A stretch of DNA of 64,000 nt, taken from contig NZ_LYPA01000024.1 of NCBI RefSeq assembly GCF_001675045.1, positions 20,692 to 84,691 on the forward strand, read 5' to 3'. Position 1 is the first letter of the stretch. Each line of letters starts with the position of its first letter. Origin of the DNA: Paenibacillus oryzae (GTDB lineage: Bacteria > Bacillota > Bacilli > Paenibacillales > Paenibacillaceae). The notes below the pieces were generated by a model. That model saw nothing but the letters and a program-made list of their open reading frames with translations. It was not told the origin of the DNA and did not search any database. The position numbers and the translations under genes were made by a program. Positions 17,687-26,185 of this stretch are shown piece after piece.

Positions 17687-18979
17687 TCAAGATTGGAGCA
17701 GTTGTTCTTGATATTTTTGAATGTCTCCGGCCCCCATAAATACAAGGATGGTATCGCTATAGGCGCTTAAATCAGCCATCGCGTTATCGGAAATTAATTC
17801 AGCATGGGGAATTCGGTCTTTCAAGTCGCCAATGGAGATATTCCCTGCATGCTCACGCGCAGAACCGAATATCGGACAAAGAAAGACCTCGTCAGCACCT
17901 TTAAGCGACATTGCGAAGTCATCCAACAATTTCTCCAACCGGCTAAATGTGTGAGGCTGAAAGATAGCAACAATTTTTTTATCGGGATATTTACTTTTTG
18001 CCGCTTCAAGCGTTGCTTTAATCTCGGATGGATGATGGGCATAGTCGTCAATAACAACGTTGGTTCCCCACAGCTTTTCGGTAAATCGTCGCTTAACTCC
18101 TGAAAAGATAGCAAGGCGATCTTTCACCATGTTCAGATTCGTATCAAGTATTAGGGCAACTCCAATGGTTGCCAAGGCATTTAATACATTATGCCTGCCG
18201 AAGGCCGGGATGTGAAATCTGTCCAACAAGGTTTCTTTATAATAGACATCAAAAGAAGTTTGCTGGCTTTCTGTTGTTAGGTTGCAAGCTCTAAGTTCAT
18301 TTTGCATATCAAAGCCATAATAAAGGGCCTCCGTGTTGGTGTTTAGTAAACGCACCTGTTCATCGTCTCCGCAAGCTACAATATGCTTTGATGCCAGGAA
18401 AGCCATTTCCTGAAAGGCATGTCTGACGTCATCTATATCCGAAAAATAATCTGGATGATCATAATCTATATTTGTAATAACAGCTATGTCGGGTTTGTAA
18501 GCTAAAAAATGACGCTTATACTCACAACTTTCAAATACAAACAGATTTGAATCGGGATGGCCAAAGCCAGTGCCGTCTCCAATCAGACTGCATAACTGAT
18601 TTTCGGTGTTTAACGTATGTACGATCATGCCGGTGGTTGTGGTTTTTCCGTGAGATCCTGTTACAGCAATACTGTTGTACGACTTAATGAATTCACCCAG
18701 GAAATAATGATACCGGTATACGGGAATGCCTAACTCCTTGCATTTCCTAATGGATGCATGGTTTTCATCAAAGGCATTGGATACAATGGCAGTCATGTCC
18801 GGGGCAAGCGGCGCACTCCCAAACGTGTAAAGCGGAATATTTCGTGATTCAAGGGCTGCCTGCGTAAAAAGATAGCTTTCAATGTCCTCACCTTGAACAT
18901 TATGGTTAAGGTCAAAAAGAATTTGCGCCAGCGCACTCATGCCGCTGCCTTTTATCCCAATCATGTGGTAATTTCCCAT
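17687..18979 (-). CDS. murC: UDP-N-acetylmuramate--L-alanine ligase
   Basis: A 430-residue MurC that adds the first amino acid of the peptidoglycan stem peptide. It has MIGIKGSGMSALAQIL (UDP-substrate loop), the ATP loop AVTGSHGKTTTTGM, FESCEYKRHFL, TNIDYDHPDYF, the domain-3 start FSGVKRRFTEKL, and IDDYAHHPSEIKATL, which distinguishes MurC from MurD-F. The frame is open 25 codons further upstream, but the ATG beginning MGNYHMIGIKGSG is set by AGGAGG seven bases before it. A perfect TATAAT lies upstream (plus-strand 19046-19051) with a weak -35. The gene is alone, convergent to the isomerase gene and more AT-rich than the glycolytic genes, and it is not in a mur cluster. This resembles Bacillus, where murC is also separate from the dcw cluster. 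Confidence 0.94.
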   Translation of the reverse strand: MGNYHMIGIKGSGMSALAQILFDLNHNVQGEDIESYLFTQAALESRNIPLYTFGSAPLAPDMTAIVSNAFDENHASIRKCKELGIPVYRYHYFLGEFIKSYNSIAVTGSHGKTTTTGMIVHTLNTENQLCSLIGDGTGFGHPDSNLFVFESCEYKRHFLAYKPDIAVITNIDYDHPDYFSDIDDVRHAFQEMAFLASKHIVACGDDEQVRLLNTNTEALYYGFDMQNELRACNLTTESQQTSFDVYYKETLLDRFHIPAFGRHNVLNALATIGVALILDTNLNMVKDRLAIFSGVKRRFTEKLWGTNVVIDDYAHHPSEIKATLEAAKSKYPDKKIVAIFQPHTFSRLEKLLDDFAMSLKGADEVFLCPIFGSAREHAGNISIGDLKDRIPHAELISDNAMADLSAYSDTILVFMGAGDIQKYQEQLLQS

Positions 18980-19134
18980 AGTTGCCTCCTGAAAAAATAA
19001 TGACAAGCAGATGTTTAAATGGAGTAAATGCCGATGCTTATTTTGATTATACAATGTTGCCCGGTGTTTTACATAAGCTCAGCAAGAGTGCCTGTTCTAT
19101 TCAGTTCTGAGTTTGTTTGGGTTAGGACGTGCTA

Positions 19135-19163
19135 TTGAATATTGATGGCAGCTATGGTACAAT
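19135..19163 (+). promoter_or_regulatory. SigA promoter of secG
   Basis: TTGAAT, 17 bases, TACAAT, about 35 bases upstream of the secG ribosome-binding site. Confidence 0.7.
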
Positions 19164-19205
19164 CAAACTACGTGTTTTTACGGACTGCTGTTGGAGGTGG
19201 ATAGA

Positions 19206-19442
19206 ATGGATGTCGCATTGAAAATTGTGCTTGTTATATTTGCGATTGGTCTGATTGCCGTTGTATTGCTGCAGAAGGGTAAAAGCGCCGGGTTGTCCGG
19301 AGCGATTACAGGCGGCGCTGAGCATTTGTTCGGAAAGCAAAAAGCGCGTGGCCTGGACTTGTTCCTGCAACGTTTGACGGTTGCCTTGGCTTCCGGCTTC
19401 TTCATTCTGGCTCTTGTTGTATCTTATTTTGTCAATAAATAA
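19206..19442 (+). CDS. secG: Preprotein translocase subunit SecG
   Basis: A 78-residue SecG, the small non-essential partner of SecYE in the translocon. It has two membrane helices (about residues 4-23 and 52-74) joined by the conserved cytoplasmic loop [26 protein letters not shown], in which the GLSGAI.GG pattern is diagnostic. The ATG at 19206 follows TTGGAGGTGG; an in-frame TTG at 19191 lies within that ribosome-binding site. It heads the conserved secG-rnr-smpB-ssrA neighbourhood but has its own promoter and terminator. Confidence 0.94.
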   Translation: MDVALKIVLVIFAIGLIAVVLLQKGKSAGLSGAITGGAEHLFGKQKARGLDLFLQRLTVALASGFFILALVVSYFVNK

Positions 19443-19510
19443 GAAACAATGGAACCGAATCAAGGGTTGCTGGGAATAGGCCTTTAACGAAAAATGAGCG
19501 TGCCAAAACA

Positions 19511-19539
19511 GGCGGGGATGAATATCCTCGTCTTTTTTT
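19511..19539 (+). terminator. Terminator of secG
   Basis: GGCGGGGAT pairs with ATCCTCGTC (two G-T pairs) around GAAT and is followed by seven T residues. Confidence 0.8.
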
Positions 19540-19740
19540 ATGCATATATGCGTTTATTGAAGCGAAAAAGGGTCAAAAGCGGGTGAGATTTGCATTTAGC
19601 GAGGAATATTGTGGAGAGAAAGCGCAGGAAATACGGATGTTGGACATACATTTCGTGTATACTACATGATATAGCATAATCTACCACCCTCTTGCAAGAC
19701 TGCTAGCAGCAAGAAGGGATTAATAAGGAGTAAGCCGAAC

Positions 19741-22700
19741 ATGATGGAACGCGAGCAGGAGCTGCTTGATTTTATGAAGGAAACGGCGTATAAGCCGATG
19801 ACGTACCAGGAGCTTGAAGCCCATTTCGGGATTGATAGCGCGGCGGCGTTTAAACAATTTTTGCAATTGCTGAACAAGTTGGAGACGGAAGGCCAAATTA
19901 TTCGAACTCGTACCGACCGATACGGAGTGCCGGAGCGAATGAATTTATTACGCGGCAGACTCCAGGCTCATGCCAAAGGTTTTGCTTTCCTGCTGCCTGA
20001 TGACAAGGATCATCCTGATGTATATCTTCATGCCAACGATTTGAAAAGCGCGATGAACGGCGATACCGTGCTGGTGCGCGTCACCTCCAAAAGCGAAGGC
20101 GGCGGCCGCCTGGAGGGCGAGGTCGTGCGTGTTGTGAAGCGTGCGGTTGAGCAAATCGTGGGCACGTTTGAAAATCATGAGGCCTATGGCTTTGTTATAC
20201 CGGATGACAAACGGATTAATCGGGATATTTTTATCCCCAAGGAGGGCTTTAAAGGCGCAGTAACGGGGCAAAAGGTTGTTGTCCGAATCGTTACGTATCC
20301 CGAGGGCCGTTCCGCCGCGGAAGGCGAAATTCTAGAGATTCTGGGTCATAAAAATGATCCCGGCGTCGATATTCTCTCCATTATCCGCAAGCACTCCTTG
20401 CCTGAAAGCTTTCCTGACGAGGTTATGGCGGAAGCGGAAAATGCACCCGACCATATTTCCGAAGAGGAAATTGTTCAGCAAGGCAGACGCGATTTGCGCG
20501 ACGAGGTTATCGTAACGATCGACGGCGAGGATGCCAAGGATCTGGATGATGCCGTTCATGTCAAGCTTTTGGAAAACGGCAATTATTTGCTGGGCGTCCA
20601 TATCGCGGACGTAGGTTATTATGTGCAGGAGAAATCCGCGCTGGATCAAGAGGCGTTCCGCAGAGGCTGCAGCGTTTATTTGACGGACCGGGTTATTCCT
20701 ATGCTGCCTCATCGGCTGTCCAACGGCATTTGCTCGCTGAATCCTCAGGTGGACCGGCTGACGCTATCCTGTGAGATGGAGTTTAACGGGCGTACGCTGA
20801 AGCGCGAGAGGCATGATATTTTTACCAGCGTCATTCGGACGAAGGAGCGTATGACCTATACCAATGTCAGACGAATTCTGACGGCAACGCCGGAGGAGCC
20901 TGAGACGGAGCTTAAGGAGCGTTATAGCGAGCTGCTGGAGATGTTTGGCCTGATGGAGAAGCTGGCAATGCGGCTGCGGTCCAAACGGATGAAGCGCGGA
21001 GCGATTGATTTTGACTTCCAGGAATCCAAAATCATCGTGGACGAAAACGGCAAAGCCATTGATATCGTAAAACGCGAGCGCTCAATTGCGGAGCAGATTA
21101 TCGAGGAATTTATGCTTGCGGCCAATGAAGCGGTGGCGGAGCATTTTCATTGGATGAAGGTGCCTTTCCTGTACCGGATTCACGAAAATCCCGATCAGGA
21201 AAAGCTGCTGACGTTTATGCAGTTTGCCGGAAACTTCGGCTATACGGTCAAGGGGAGCAAGGGGAATACGGTGCATCCCAAGGCGCTGCAGACGCTGCTG
21301 GAGGAGATTCAGGGGAAGAAGGAAGCGACGGTCATCTCTACGATGCTGCTTCGCTCTATGAAGCAGGCGAAATACGATGCAGAGAGTCTGGGGCATTTTG
21401 GACTTGCCGCGGAATTTTATTCCCATTTCACTTCCCCGATCCGCCGTTATCCGGATTTGGTTATTCACCGCATCATTCGCGAGGTTATCGAAAACGGCGG
21501 TTATTTGACGGAGGCGCGCCATGAGGCGTTGACGGCAAGAATGCCGGATATTGCCCAGCACTCCTCGGAACGGGAGCGGGCGGCGGCCGATGCGGAGCGG
21601 GATACGGAGAAGCTGAAAAAATGCGAATATATGCTGGATAAGGTTGGAGAGGATTTCGACGGCATTATTAGCGGAGTGACCAATTTCGGTATTTTTGTTG
21701 AATTGGATAATTCCGTTGAAGGGCTGATTCGCCTGGGCGATCTTCACGACGATTATTATCATTTCCATGAGCAGCATATGATGCTGATTGGCGAACGGAC
21801 ATCCAAGATGTTCCGTATCGGCGATGAAATACGCATCAAGGTTTCCAGCATTGACATGATGGATTACAATATCAATTTTGCGATGGTGGATACCAAACCT
21901 CGCGGGGGCGCCGGCGAGCCTAGAGATGGTAGCGGTTTTGGCTTTGGAGGCCGCAAGCGCGGAGGGACTGGGCAGCGCGGTCGCGATGGCGGAGATGGAA
22001 GACAGCGCGGCGGGCGTCGCGGAGAGGCAGACGGCCGAGGCGGCGCAGGTCGCGGCAATAACGCTGGCAGAGGCCGCGATGGCGCAGGTCGCAGCGGCGG
22101 ACGTGATGGATCGGGACGCGGCAATGGAAGTGGCGGCGGCCGTGACGGAGCAGGACGCGGCAATGGAAGTGTAGGAGGCCGGGGAGGCGCTGGAAGCAGC
22201 AATAGTGCTTGGAGCGTCAAGAATGGTGCGGGACGGCAACAGGATGGCGGGTTACGCCGGAAGGAAGACGCAAGCAAGGGTGCAGGCAGAACGGGTTCCG
22301 GTGAAAAGGACGTTAATCCATGGCTATCGGAAGGCGGCGCCTTTGATGCAGACAATCGTTGGGTAGAGTACGGCAGGCATTCCGAGGAAAGCGCCGCTGC
22401 AGAAGTGATTGTTGATGAAACGGCTGCACATGAAAACTCGGGAAGACACGGCAGAAAAGCGCCTAAGCTGGATATGTGGGGTCTGCCGATTACCATTGCG
22501 CCATTATCCCCTAGACGGGATGACGGCGGTGAAGGCGGACATGGTGAAGATGACGACGGTTTTGGCGTTCCGGGAAGCCGCAGAAGACGGGGCCGCAGTC
22601 AAGGCGGGCAAGGAAAGTCTGGCCGATTCAGTAAACGTAATAGCTCAGCAAAGCCTGGAAGCGGCAGCCGCAGCTCCTCGGGAGCAACAGGTGAAAAAAC

Positions 22701-23061
22701 AGGAAGAGGCAGCTCTCGCGGCAAAAAAAATCTGACGCCTGGCGAAGCTGGCGGAGTTATTGAGCAGAAGGGCCAAGGCTCAGCTGCTGACAGCTTAAGC
22801 GTAGATGGTCTCGCTCAGCCTGCGAAAAAGAAAGGACGTCGGAGACGCGGCAAAGGAGGCGGAATTTCTTCTGTTGAGGGAAACTCGCCAAGTCGATCCC
22901 GTTCCGCTGACGCAGCTGCGGCTGGAAATGGGACTGCCGAAAAAGACGGCGGCTCCAATCCTAAAGGCCTTCCGGTAAACGAGGCTGTTCAGAAAAATAA
23001 GAAAAAAAAGAGCCAGCTCAATAATGCAACTGCCGCATTTGTGCGAAAAAAGAACAAATAA
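19741..23061 (+). CDS. rnr: Ribonuclease R with a ~390-residue low-complexity C-terminal tail
   Basis: A 1106-residue RNase R, a processive 3'-5' exoribonuclease that degrades structured RNA and works with SmpB/tmRNA. The order is: an N-terminal winged helix (about residues 1-65), two cold-shock domains (about 70-235), the RNB catalytic domain (about 255-580, with the metal-binding Asp cluster in [13 protein letters not shown]) and a C-terminal S1 domain (about 637-717). Typical RNase R proteins are 700-820 residues and end soon after S1 with a short basic tail. Here 389 more residues follow, made first of Gly/Arg/Asp/Asn repeats of the GRDGAGR and GRGNGSGG type, then acidic, Ser-rich and Lys/Arg-rich segments, and one more ordered-looking stretch ([20 protein letters not shown]). 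The frame is open without a break and ends in KKNK. The start ATG follows AATAAGGAGTAAGCCGAAC. Confidence 0.95.
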   Translation: MMEREQELLDFMKETAYKPMTYQELEAHFGIDSAAAFKQFLQLLNKLETEGQIIRTRTDRYGVPERMNLLRGRLQAHAKGFAFLLPDDKDHPDVYLHANDLKSAMNGDTVLVRVTSKSEGGGRLEGEVVRVVKRAVEQIVGTFENHEAYGFVIPDDKRINRDIFIPKEGFKGAVTGQKVVVRIVTYPEGRSAAEGEILEILGHKNDPGVDILSIIRKHSLPESFPDEVMAEAENAPDHISEEEIVQQGRRDLRDEVIVTIDGEDAKDLDDAVHVKLLENGNYLLGVHIADVGYYVQEKSALDQEAFRRGCSVYLTDRVIPMLPHRLSNGICSLNPQVDRLTLSCEMEFNGRTLKRERHDIFTSVIRTKERMTYTNVRRILTATPEEPETELKERYSELLEMFGLMEKLAMRLRSKRMKRGAIDFDFQESKIIVDENGKAIDIVKRERSIAEQIIEEFMLAANEAVAEHFHWMKVPFLYRIHENPDQEKLLTFMQFAGNFGYTVKGSKGNTVHPKALQTLLEEIQGKKEATVISTMLLRSMKQAKYDAESLGHFGLAAEFYSHFTSPIRRYPDLVIHRIIREVIENGGYLTEARHEALTARMPDIAQHSSERERAAADAERDTEKLKKCEYMLDKVGEDFDGIISGVTNFGIFVELDNSVEGLIRLGDLHDDYYHFHEQHMMLIGERTSKMFRIGDEIRIKVSSIDMMDYNINFAMVDTKPRGGAGEPRDGSGFGFGGRKRGGTGQRGRDGGDGRQRGGRRGEADGRGGAGRGNNAGRGRDGAGRSGGRDGSGRGNGSGGGRDGAGRGNGSVGGRGGAGSSNSAWSVKNGAGRQQDGGLRRKEDASKGAGRTGSGEKDVNPWLSEGGAFDADNRWVEYGRHSEESAAAEVIVDETAAHENSGRHGRKAPKLDMWGLPITIAPLSPRRDDGGEGGHGEDDDGFGVPGSRRRRGRSQGGQGKSGRFSKRNSSAKPGSGSRSSSGATGEKTGRGSSRGKKNLTPGEAGGVIEQKGQGSAADSLSVDGLAQPAKKKGRRRRGKGGGISSVEGNSPSRSRSADAAAAGNGTAEKDGGSNPKGLPVNEAVQKNKKKKSQLNNATAAFVRKKNK

Positions 23062-23301
23062 AGCAAGCGCAAGCAGGCTTGAAAATTTATTTTGAGTAAT
23101 GTGGTATATAACCTGAAAAAGCGGGTATACTGTAATCAGGCTATTAAAGTGCAGGGGCTGTTGCAGCCAATGCGCGAGCAACGTGAGTGCTTGTCGGCGC
23201 CGTTTTGAACGGCGTCGGCTGCTTCGCGGGCTGGCCAGCTCGTTCTTTGTCAGCATAATCCGGCAATTGGAGAATTTAGAAAAAATATTTGAGCTTGTCG
23301 C
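23062..23301. other. Non-coding stretch between rnr and csp promoter
   Basis: No gene is seen. It contains a weak stem after rnr (CAAGC/GCTTG near 23064), a TATA-like GTGGTATATAAC near 23100, and a strong hairpin CGGCGCCGTT/AACGGCGTCG around 23198-23220 without a T-run. GGCGTCGGCT occurs both in that hairpin and inside the csp promoter spacer at 23311. Confidence 0.4.
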
Positions 23302-23330
23302 TTGATTTTTGGCGTCGGCTGTAGTACACT
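23302..23330 (+). promoter_or_regulatory. Promoter of first csp gene
   Basis: TTGATT, 17 bases, TACACT. The predicted transcript start near 23337 gives a leader of about 135 nt, long as usual for cold-shock genes. Confidence 0.65.
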
Positions 23331-23357
23331 CAAGGCAATCGGATGAGATGAACCTGT

Positions 23358-23419
23358 ATTCACATATTGAAAAGGGTATCATTAGCGTCATGACACCTTT
23401 TTCAATGTGTGAATTTTTT
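23358..23419 (+). promoter_or_regulatory. Csp leader hairpin with U-run (putative attenuator), copy 1
   Basis: ATTCACATATTGAAAA(GG) pairs with (CC)TTTTTCAATGTGTGAAT across a 20-base loop and is followed by TTTTTTG, 53 bases before the csp start codon. This looks like an intrinsic terminator placed inside the mRNA leader. The second csp gene has a homologous structure at 49598-49660; both share TCACATATTG in the left arm. Confidence 0.7.
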
Positions 23420-23472
23420 GTTTTCTAAAACGAATCAGGCGCATATTAATTTATTTTTGGAGGTAATTCCAC

Positions 23473-23673
23473 ATGCAACAAGGTACAGTTAAATGGTTTA
23501 ACGCAGAGAAAGGTTTCGGCTTCATCGAAGTTGAAGGCGGAAACGACGTATTCGTACACTTCTCCGCAATCGTTGGCGAAGGCTTCAAAACTCTTGAAGA
23601 AGGCCAACGCGTTGAGTTCAACGTAGTTGAAGGCAACCGCGGTCCTCAAGCTGAAAACGTAGTTAAACTGTAA
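23473..23673 (+). CDS. Cold shock protein (CspA family)
   Basis: A 66-residue single cold-shock domain. RNP1 (KGFGFIEV) and RNP2 (VFVHFSAI) are intact, as is the N-terminal [11 protein letters not shown]. Csp proteins bind single-stranded RNA and DNA, melt mRNA structure and, in several bacteria, act as transcription antiterminators. TTTTTGGAGGT is the ribosome-binding site. The gene sits between rnr and smpB, an insertion relative to the B. subtilis order, and fits the RNA-handling theme. It is nearly identical to the csp product at 49707 (differences at about seven positions). Expression is probably controlled by the leader hairpin. Confidence 0.95.
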   Translation: MQQGTVKWFNAEKGFGFIEVEGGNDVFVHFSAIVGEGFKTLEEGQRVEFNVVEGNRGPQAENVVKL

Positions 23674-23694
23674 TAACAGTTTAATTTCGAGAAG

Positions 23695-23728
23695 GCCGTC
23701 CCCGACCACGAGTGGGGGACGGTTTTTC
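23695..23728 (+). terminator. Terminator of first csp gene
   Basis: CCGTCCCC pairs with GGGGACGG and is followed by TTTTT. Confidence 0.88.
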
Positions 23729-23962
23729 GTGTCTTTAGGATTTTGTTGCCATGCCTTGTTGTTTTATCAGCCTCTCAGGCAAGAATGTTTTAAGCCAAAG
23801 TGTACGCCCGGACGTTCTTGATTTTGGGGATTAAAGTTGCTAAAATGAAGTACCGAAGCCGCTTGAAGGCAGAGGTTAAGGACGTTGTAAAGGCTAGCTC
23901 TGAGGGATTGAGCGAAAGGGCTAAAGCCTGGATATAACGCAAGAGGGACGAGGTGAAGGAAA

Positions 23963-24445
23963 ATGGGCGCGAAAAAAAATGACGGCAAACAGCTTGCCCA
24001 AAATAAAAAAGCTTCCCATGACTACTTCATTGAGGAGACTTTTGAAGCGGGCATGGTGCTGATGGGAACGGAAATTAAATCGCTGCGCACGGGCCGGGCA
24101 AACATTAGCGATGCGTTTGCTACGATCCGAAACGGCGAAATTTTCATCCACAACATGCATATCAGTCCATTTGAGCAAGGCAACATTCATAATCCGACTG
24201 ATCCTACAAGGACGCGGAAGCTGTTGATGCACAAGACTCAAATTCAAAAGCTGCTGGGACAATCCAAGCAGGAAGGCTACTCCATCGTGCCATTGAAGAT
24301 TTATATTCGCAACGGCTACGCCAAGCTGTTGCTTGGACTCGGCAAGGGCAAGAAGCAATACGACAAGCGCGACACAGCCGCCAAACGCGACGCACAGCGC
24401 GATATTCAGCGCGCACTTCGCGAGAAGCAGAAGGTAGCTAGATAG
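23963..24445 (+). CDS. smpB: SsrA-binding protein SmpB
   Basis: A 160-residue SmpB that delivers tmRNA to stalled ribosomes in trans-translation. The OB-fold core shows [46 protein letters not shown] and the basic C-terminal tail [18 protein letters not shown], which reaches into the empty mRNA channel. The ATG follows GAGGTGAAGGAAA. Its partner ssrA lies 350 bases downstream on the same strand, the normal arrangement in Firmicutes. Confidence 0.97.
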   Translation: MGAKKNDGKQLAQNKKASHDYFIEETFEAGMVLMGTEIKSLRTGRANISDAFATIRNGEIFIHNMHISPFEQGNIHNPTDPTRTRKLLMHKTQIQKLLGQSKQEGYSIVPLKIYIRNGYAKLLLGLGKGKKQYDKRDTAAKRDAQRDIQRALREKQKVAR

Positions 24446-24794
24446 CACTGTCGGCATATTGAACCAGCATTCCCAGTAACCTTTGCGGGCATTTGTATGA
24501 TGAACGTGGTATACTAGGGATACGGCGGACGGCTTATAACAGCGCGGTTGAGGTGACTGCAGGTAGATTGATTTTTAATAACTCGCGGATACTTTAATCC
24601 ACATGATCTGCAGGTCGCGCTGGGTAGCAGATGCTGGGTCAGGTTCAGGCTGATAGTAACAGCATGCGCAAGAATTTAGGTAGTTGAATGAATTGAGTAA
24701 ATTTTGATTGAGCTAGCATAGCAATTGTCTAGCCTTAATCCTTAATGTCCCGTAAGGCCAGCTAAACGTTGATTCAGAACGTTTATGCCAATTC
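24446..24794 (+). other. Intergenic region between smpB and ssrA
   Basis: No gene is seen. A TATACT near 24510 with a poor -35 may start a pre-tmRNA; AACGTT occurs twice just before the tmRNA 5' end (24768-24784). No terminator is evident after smpB, so ssrA may be processed from a longer transcript. Confidence 0.4.
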
Positions 24795-25160
24795 GGGGGC
24801 GTTTATGGATTCGACGGGGATTGGACGAGCGCGAGCCAGCGGGTAGCAGGGAGTCGTCTGCTTCATCAACGCTAAAGCCTATTAAATGGCAAACAACAAA
24901 CAAACTACGCTGTAGCAGCTTAATAACCTGTTCGCGTGCTCTCGCTCTGTATCGCCCATGTACCGGGATGAGGGCCCAACTTTAGTGGGATACGCTGTAA
25001 CATCTCCGCCTGGGGTGTGCTGAAGAAGATAATCAGGCTGACCTGAGAAGAACCGCGTTGCAGGGGGCCTCCTCAGGTGACATCAAAACTGCAGCTACAC
25101 CCGTAGAAAGCCGTGTGGCGTGATCTTCGGACAGGGGTTCAAATCCCCTCGCCTCCACCA
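24795..25160 (+). ncRNA. ssrA: Transfer-messenger RNA (tmRNA)
   Basis: One-piece tmRNA of 366 nt. The 5' end GGGGGCG pairs with CGCCTCC before the encoded ACCA, the D-arm-like ATGGATTCGACGGGG is canonical, and the T arm GGGGTTCAAATCCCC is intact. The resume codon is GGC at 24888, and the tag reading frame ends at the tandem TAA at 24921, so the appended peptide is Ala (from the charged RNA) plus GKQQTNYAVAA. The AVAA end is a variant of the ALAA typical of Bacillales and should still be seen by ClpXP. The 3' part is partly duplicated 930 bases downstream. Confidence 0.97.
24888..24923 (+). other. tmRNA-encoded proteolysis tag
   Basis: Eleven codons plus stop, GKQQTNYAVAA, read after the alanine carried by tmRNA. 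A second TAA follows at once. Confidence 0.9.
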
Positions 25161-25167
25161 AACCATG

Positions 25168-25199
25168 AAAAATCCGACCTCGTGAGGTCGGATTTTTGC
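25168..25199 (+). terminator. Terminator of ssrA
   Basis: AAAAATCCGACCTC pairs with GAGGTCGGATTTTT around GT; it is a strong, nearly symmetrical terminator. Confidence 0.92.
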
Positions 25200-25308
25200 T
25201 TTATAAGTCTAGAAAAATTTGATAAGATGTAAATATGTTATAAAAGTAATAATAGTTATAAGGTATAACTTTTTAAATGTCGATCATAATATAGAAAGGA
25301 GAATGAAA

Positions 25309-25602
25309 ATGAATGGTGTGATCAAAATGGCAAATGATAGACGGAATGTAAAGCGTTATTCTCGAAAAATCGGCAGAATGGGCAACAGCTTGGGAGTAAG
25401 CTTGCCAAAAAGTCTGGCTGAAAAGTTAAATGTCTCACAAGGCGATGAGATCGAATTTATTGAAAATGATCTTGGTGAAGTTGTATTGAAAAAGGTTCGG
25501 CAAACTCAGCTCCCTGATAATGTAAGACCAGAGGTGCTTGAAGCTTTCTTTGATGTTTTTGAAGAAGATGAAGGGATCCTTGAGGACTTAAGGGACCGCT
25601 GA
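25309..25602 (+). CDS. AbrB/MazE-type antitoxin
   Basis: A 97-residue protein with the swapped-hairpin AbrB/MazE DNA-binding domain at about residues 15-60 (RKIGRMGNSLGVSLPKSLAEKLNVSQGDEIEF, here broken by function: the GNSLGVSLPK turn is the diagnostic part) and an acidic C-terminal tail (VFEEDEGILEDLRDR) that would be the toxin-neutralising segment. The start at 25309 is set by AGAAAGGAG seven bases upstream; an ATG at 25303 is too close. The gene ends one base before the Doc toxin start, so the two are translationally coupled. Such proteins normally repress their own promoter together with the toxin. It lies inside the ssrA-bounded remnant. Confidence 0.85.
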   Translation: MNGVIKMANDRRNVKRYSRKIGRMGNSLGVSLPKSLAEKLNVSQGDEIEFIENDLGEVVLKKVRQTQLPDNVRPEVLEAFFDVFEEDEGILEDLRDR

Positions 25603-25603
25603 A

Positions 25604-25996
25604 ATGACAACATTCTTAACCAAAGAAGAGGTTATTTCAGCCCACTACTTCATGATGAAAAAAATGAATGACGCAGAACAAGCGGGTGTGAAGGATCACG
25701 GCCTGCTGGAATCTGCGGTACATAGGCCGCAGCAAAGTGTTTTTGGTGAAGATGCTTATCCAGATTTATTTGACAAAGCTGCGGCCCTACTTGAGTCTTT
25801 GGTGAAGAATCATTGCTTCCATAATGGCAATAAACGGACAGCTTATTTGGTTACCAAATCATTCCTAATGATAAATGGTAAACATCTAAGAATGGAACGT
25901 GTATATGCTGTGGAATTTATTGTAGATATTGCAAAAGGAATTCATTCGTTGGAGGCAGCTTCATTTATTTTGAAAGAACATTCAGTGGACAGATAA
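25604..25996 (+). CDS. doc: Doc-type toxin (Fic/Doc family)
   Basis: A 130-residue Doc-like toxin. The Fic/Doc motif reads HCFHNGNKRTAYL, where Doc proteins have HxF-D/N-x-N-K-R; the Lys instead of the Gly-Arg of true Fic AMP-transferases puts it in the Doc group, which phosphorylates EF-Tu and halts translation. LLESAVHRPQQSVFGEDAYPDLFDKAAALLESL is the conserved N-terminal helix region typical of death-on-curing proteins (positions about 35-65). The second residue of the canonical HPF is Cys here, a mild variant. It is one base after the antitoxin stop. The pairing of an AbrB-like antitoxin with Doc is known from P1-like Phd/Doc relatives with swapped antitoxins. Confidence 0.87.
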   Translation: MTTFLTKEEVISAHYFMMKKMNDAEQAGVKDHGLLESAVHRPQQSVFGEDAYPDLFDKAAALLESLVKNHCFHNGNKRTAYLVTKSFLMINGKHLRMERVYAVEFIVDIAKGIHSLEAASFILKEHSVDR

Positions 25997-26012
25997 TTTA
26001 TAGTGTCGTCGG

Positions 26013-26083
26013 CTCAAGTGGGATTAAAACTGCAGCTACACCCCTACACAGCCGCGTGGCGCGATATTCCGACAGGGGCTCCT
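26013..26083 (+). repeat. Decayed duplicate of the tmRNA 3' end (att scar)
   Basis: The stretch matches tmRNA 25072-25142: 18 bases are identical (AAAACTGCAGCTACACCC at 26026-26043 versus 25085-25102), and most of the following 35 bases agree through GACAGGGG. The T loop and acceptor end have decayed (CTCCTAACCTC where the functional copy has TTCAAATCCCC), so it cannot be a working tmRNA. Confidence 0.88.
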
Positions 26084-26095
26084 AACCTCACTATT

Positions 26096-26130
26096 AAAAA
26101 CCCTTGATCCATCCAAGATCAAGGGTTTCC
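26096..26130. terminator. Terminator beyond the ssrA scar / end of anti-sigma gene
   Basis: AAACCCTTGATC pairs with GATCAAGGGTTT around seven bases. The T-run on the minus strand suits the leftward anti-sigma gene; it may also descend from the terminator of the displaced tmRNA end. Confidence 0.8.
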
Positions 26131-26185
26131 TGTTTAACAAGCTTTGTTTAAACTAGTGTGTTGAATATTTAGCTTATTGATTTTG

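Larger units (their letters stand above)
25161..26083 (+). mobile_element. Remnant of an element integrated at the ssrA 3' end
   Basis: The ~920 bases after the tmRNA are bounded by the intact tmRNA 3' end and by a decayed copy of the same segment (26013-26083). This is the layout left when an integrase uses the tmRNA 3' end as attachment site and the element restores the gene. Inside are only a terminator and an AbrB-like/Doc toxin-antitoxin pair in more AT-rich sequence than the flanks; no integrase remains. The element is therefore a deletion remnant kept perhaps by the addiction module. The transfer origin is inferred from the repeat. Confidence 0.65.

Noticed and set aside
21082..22239. 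A 385-codon open frame antisense to rnr
   Set aside because: Low-complexity shadow of the Gly/Arg-rich tail and RNB domain; no ribosome-binding site.
24785..24985. Small protein-coding gene over the tmRNA 5' half
   Set aside because: The open frame lies inside the structured tmRNA and has no independent support.
26013..26083. A second functional tmRNA or tRNA-like gene
   Set aside because: The T loop and acceptor end are decayed, and no matching 5' half or tag frame exists.
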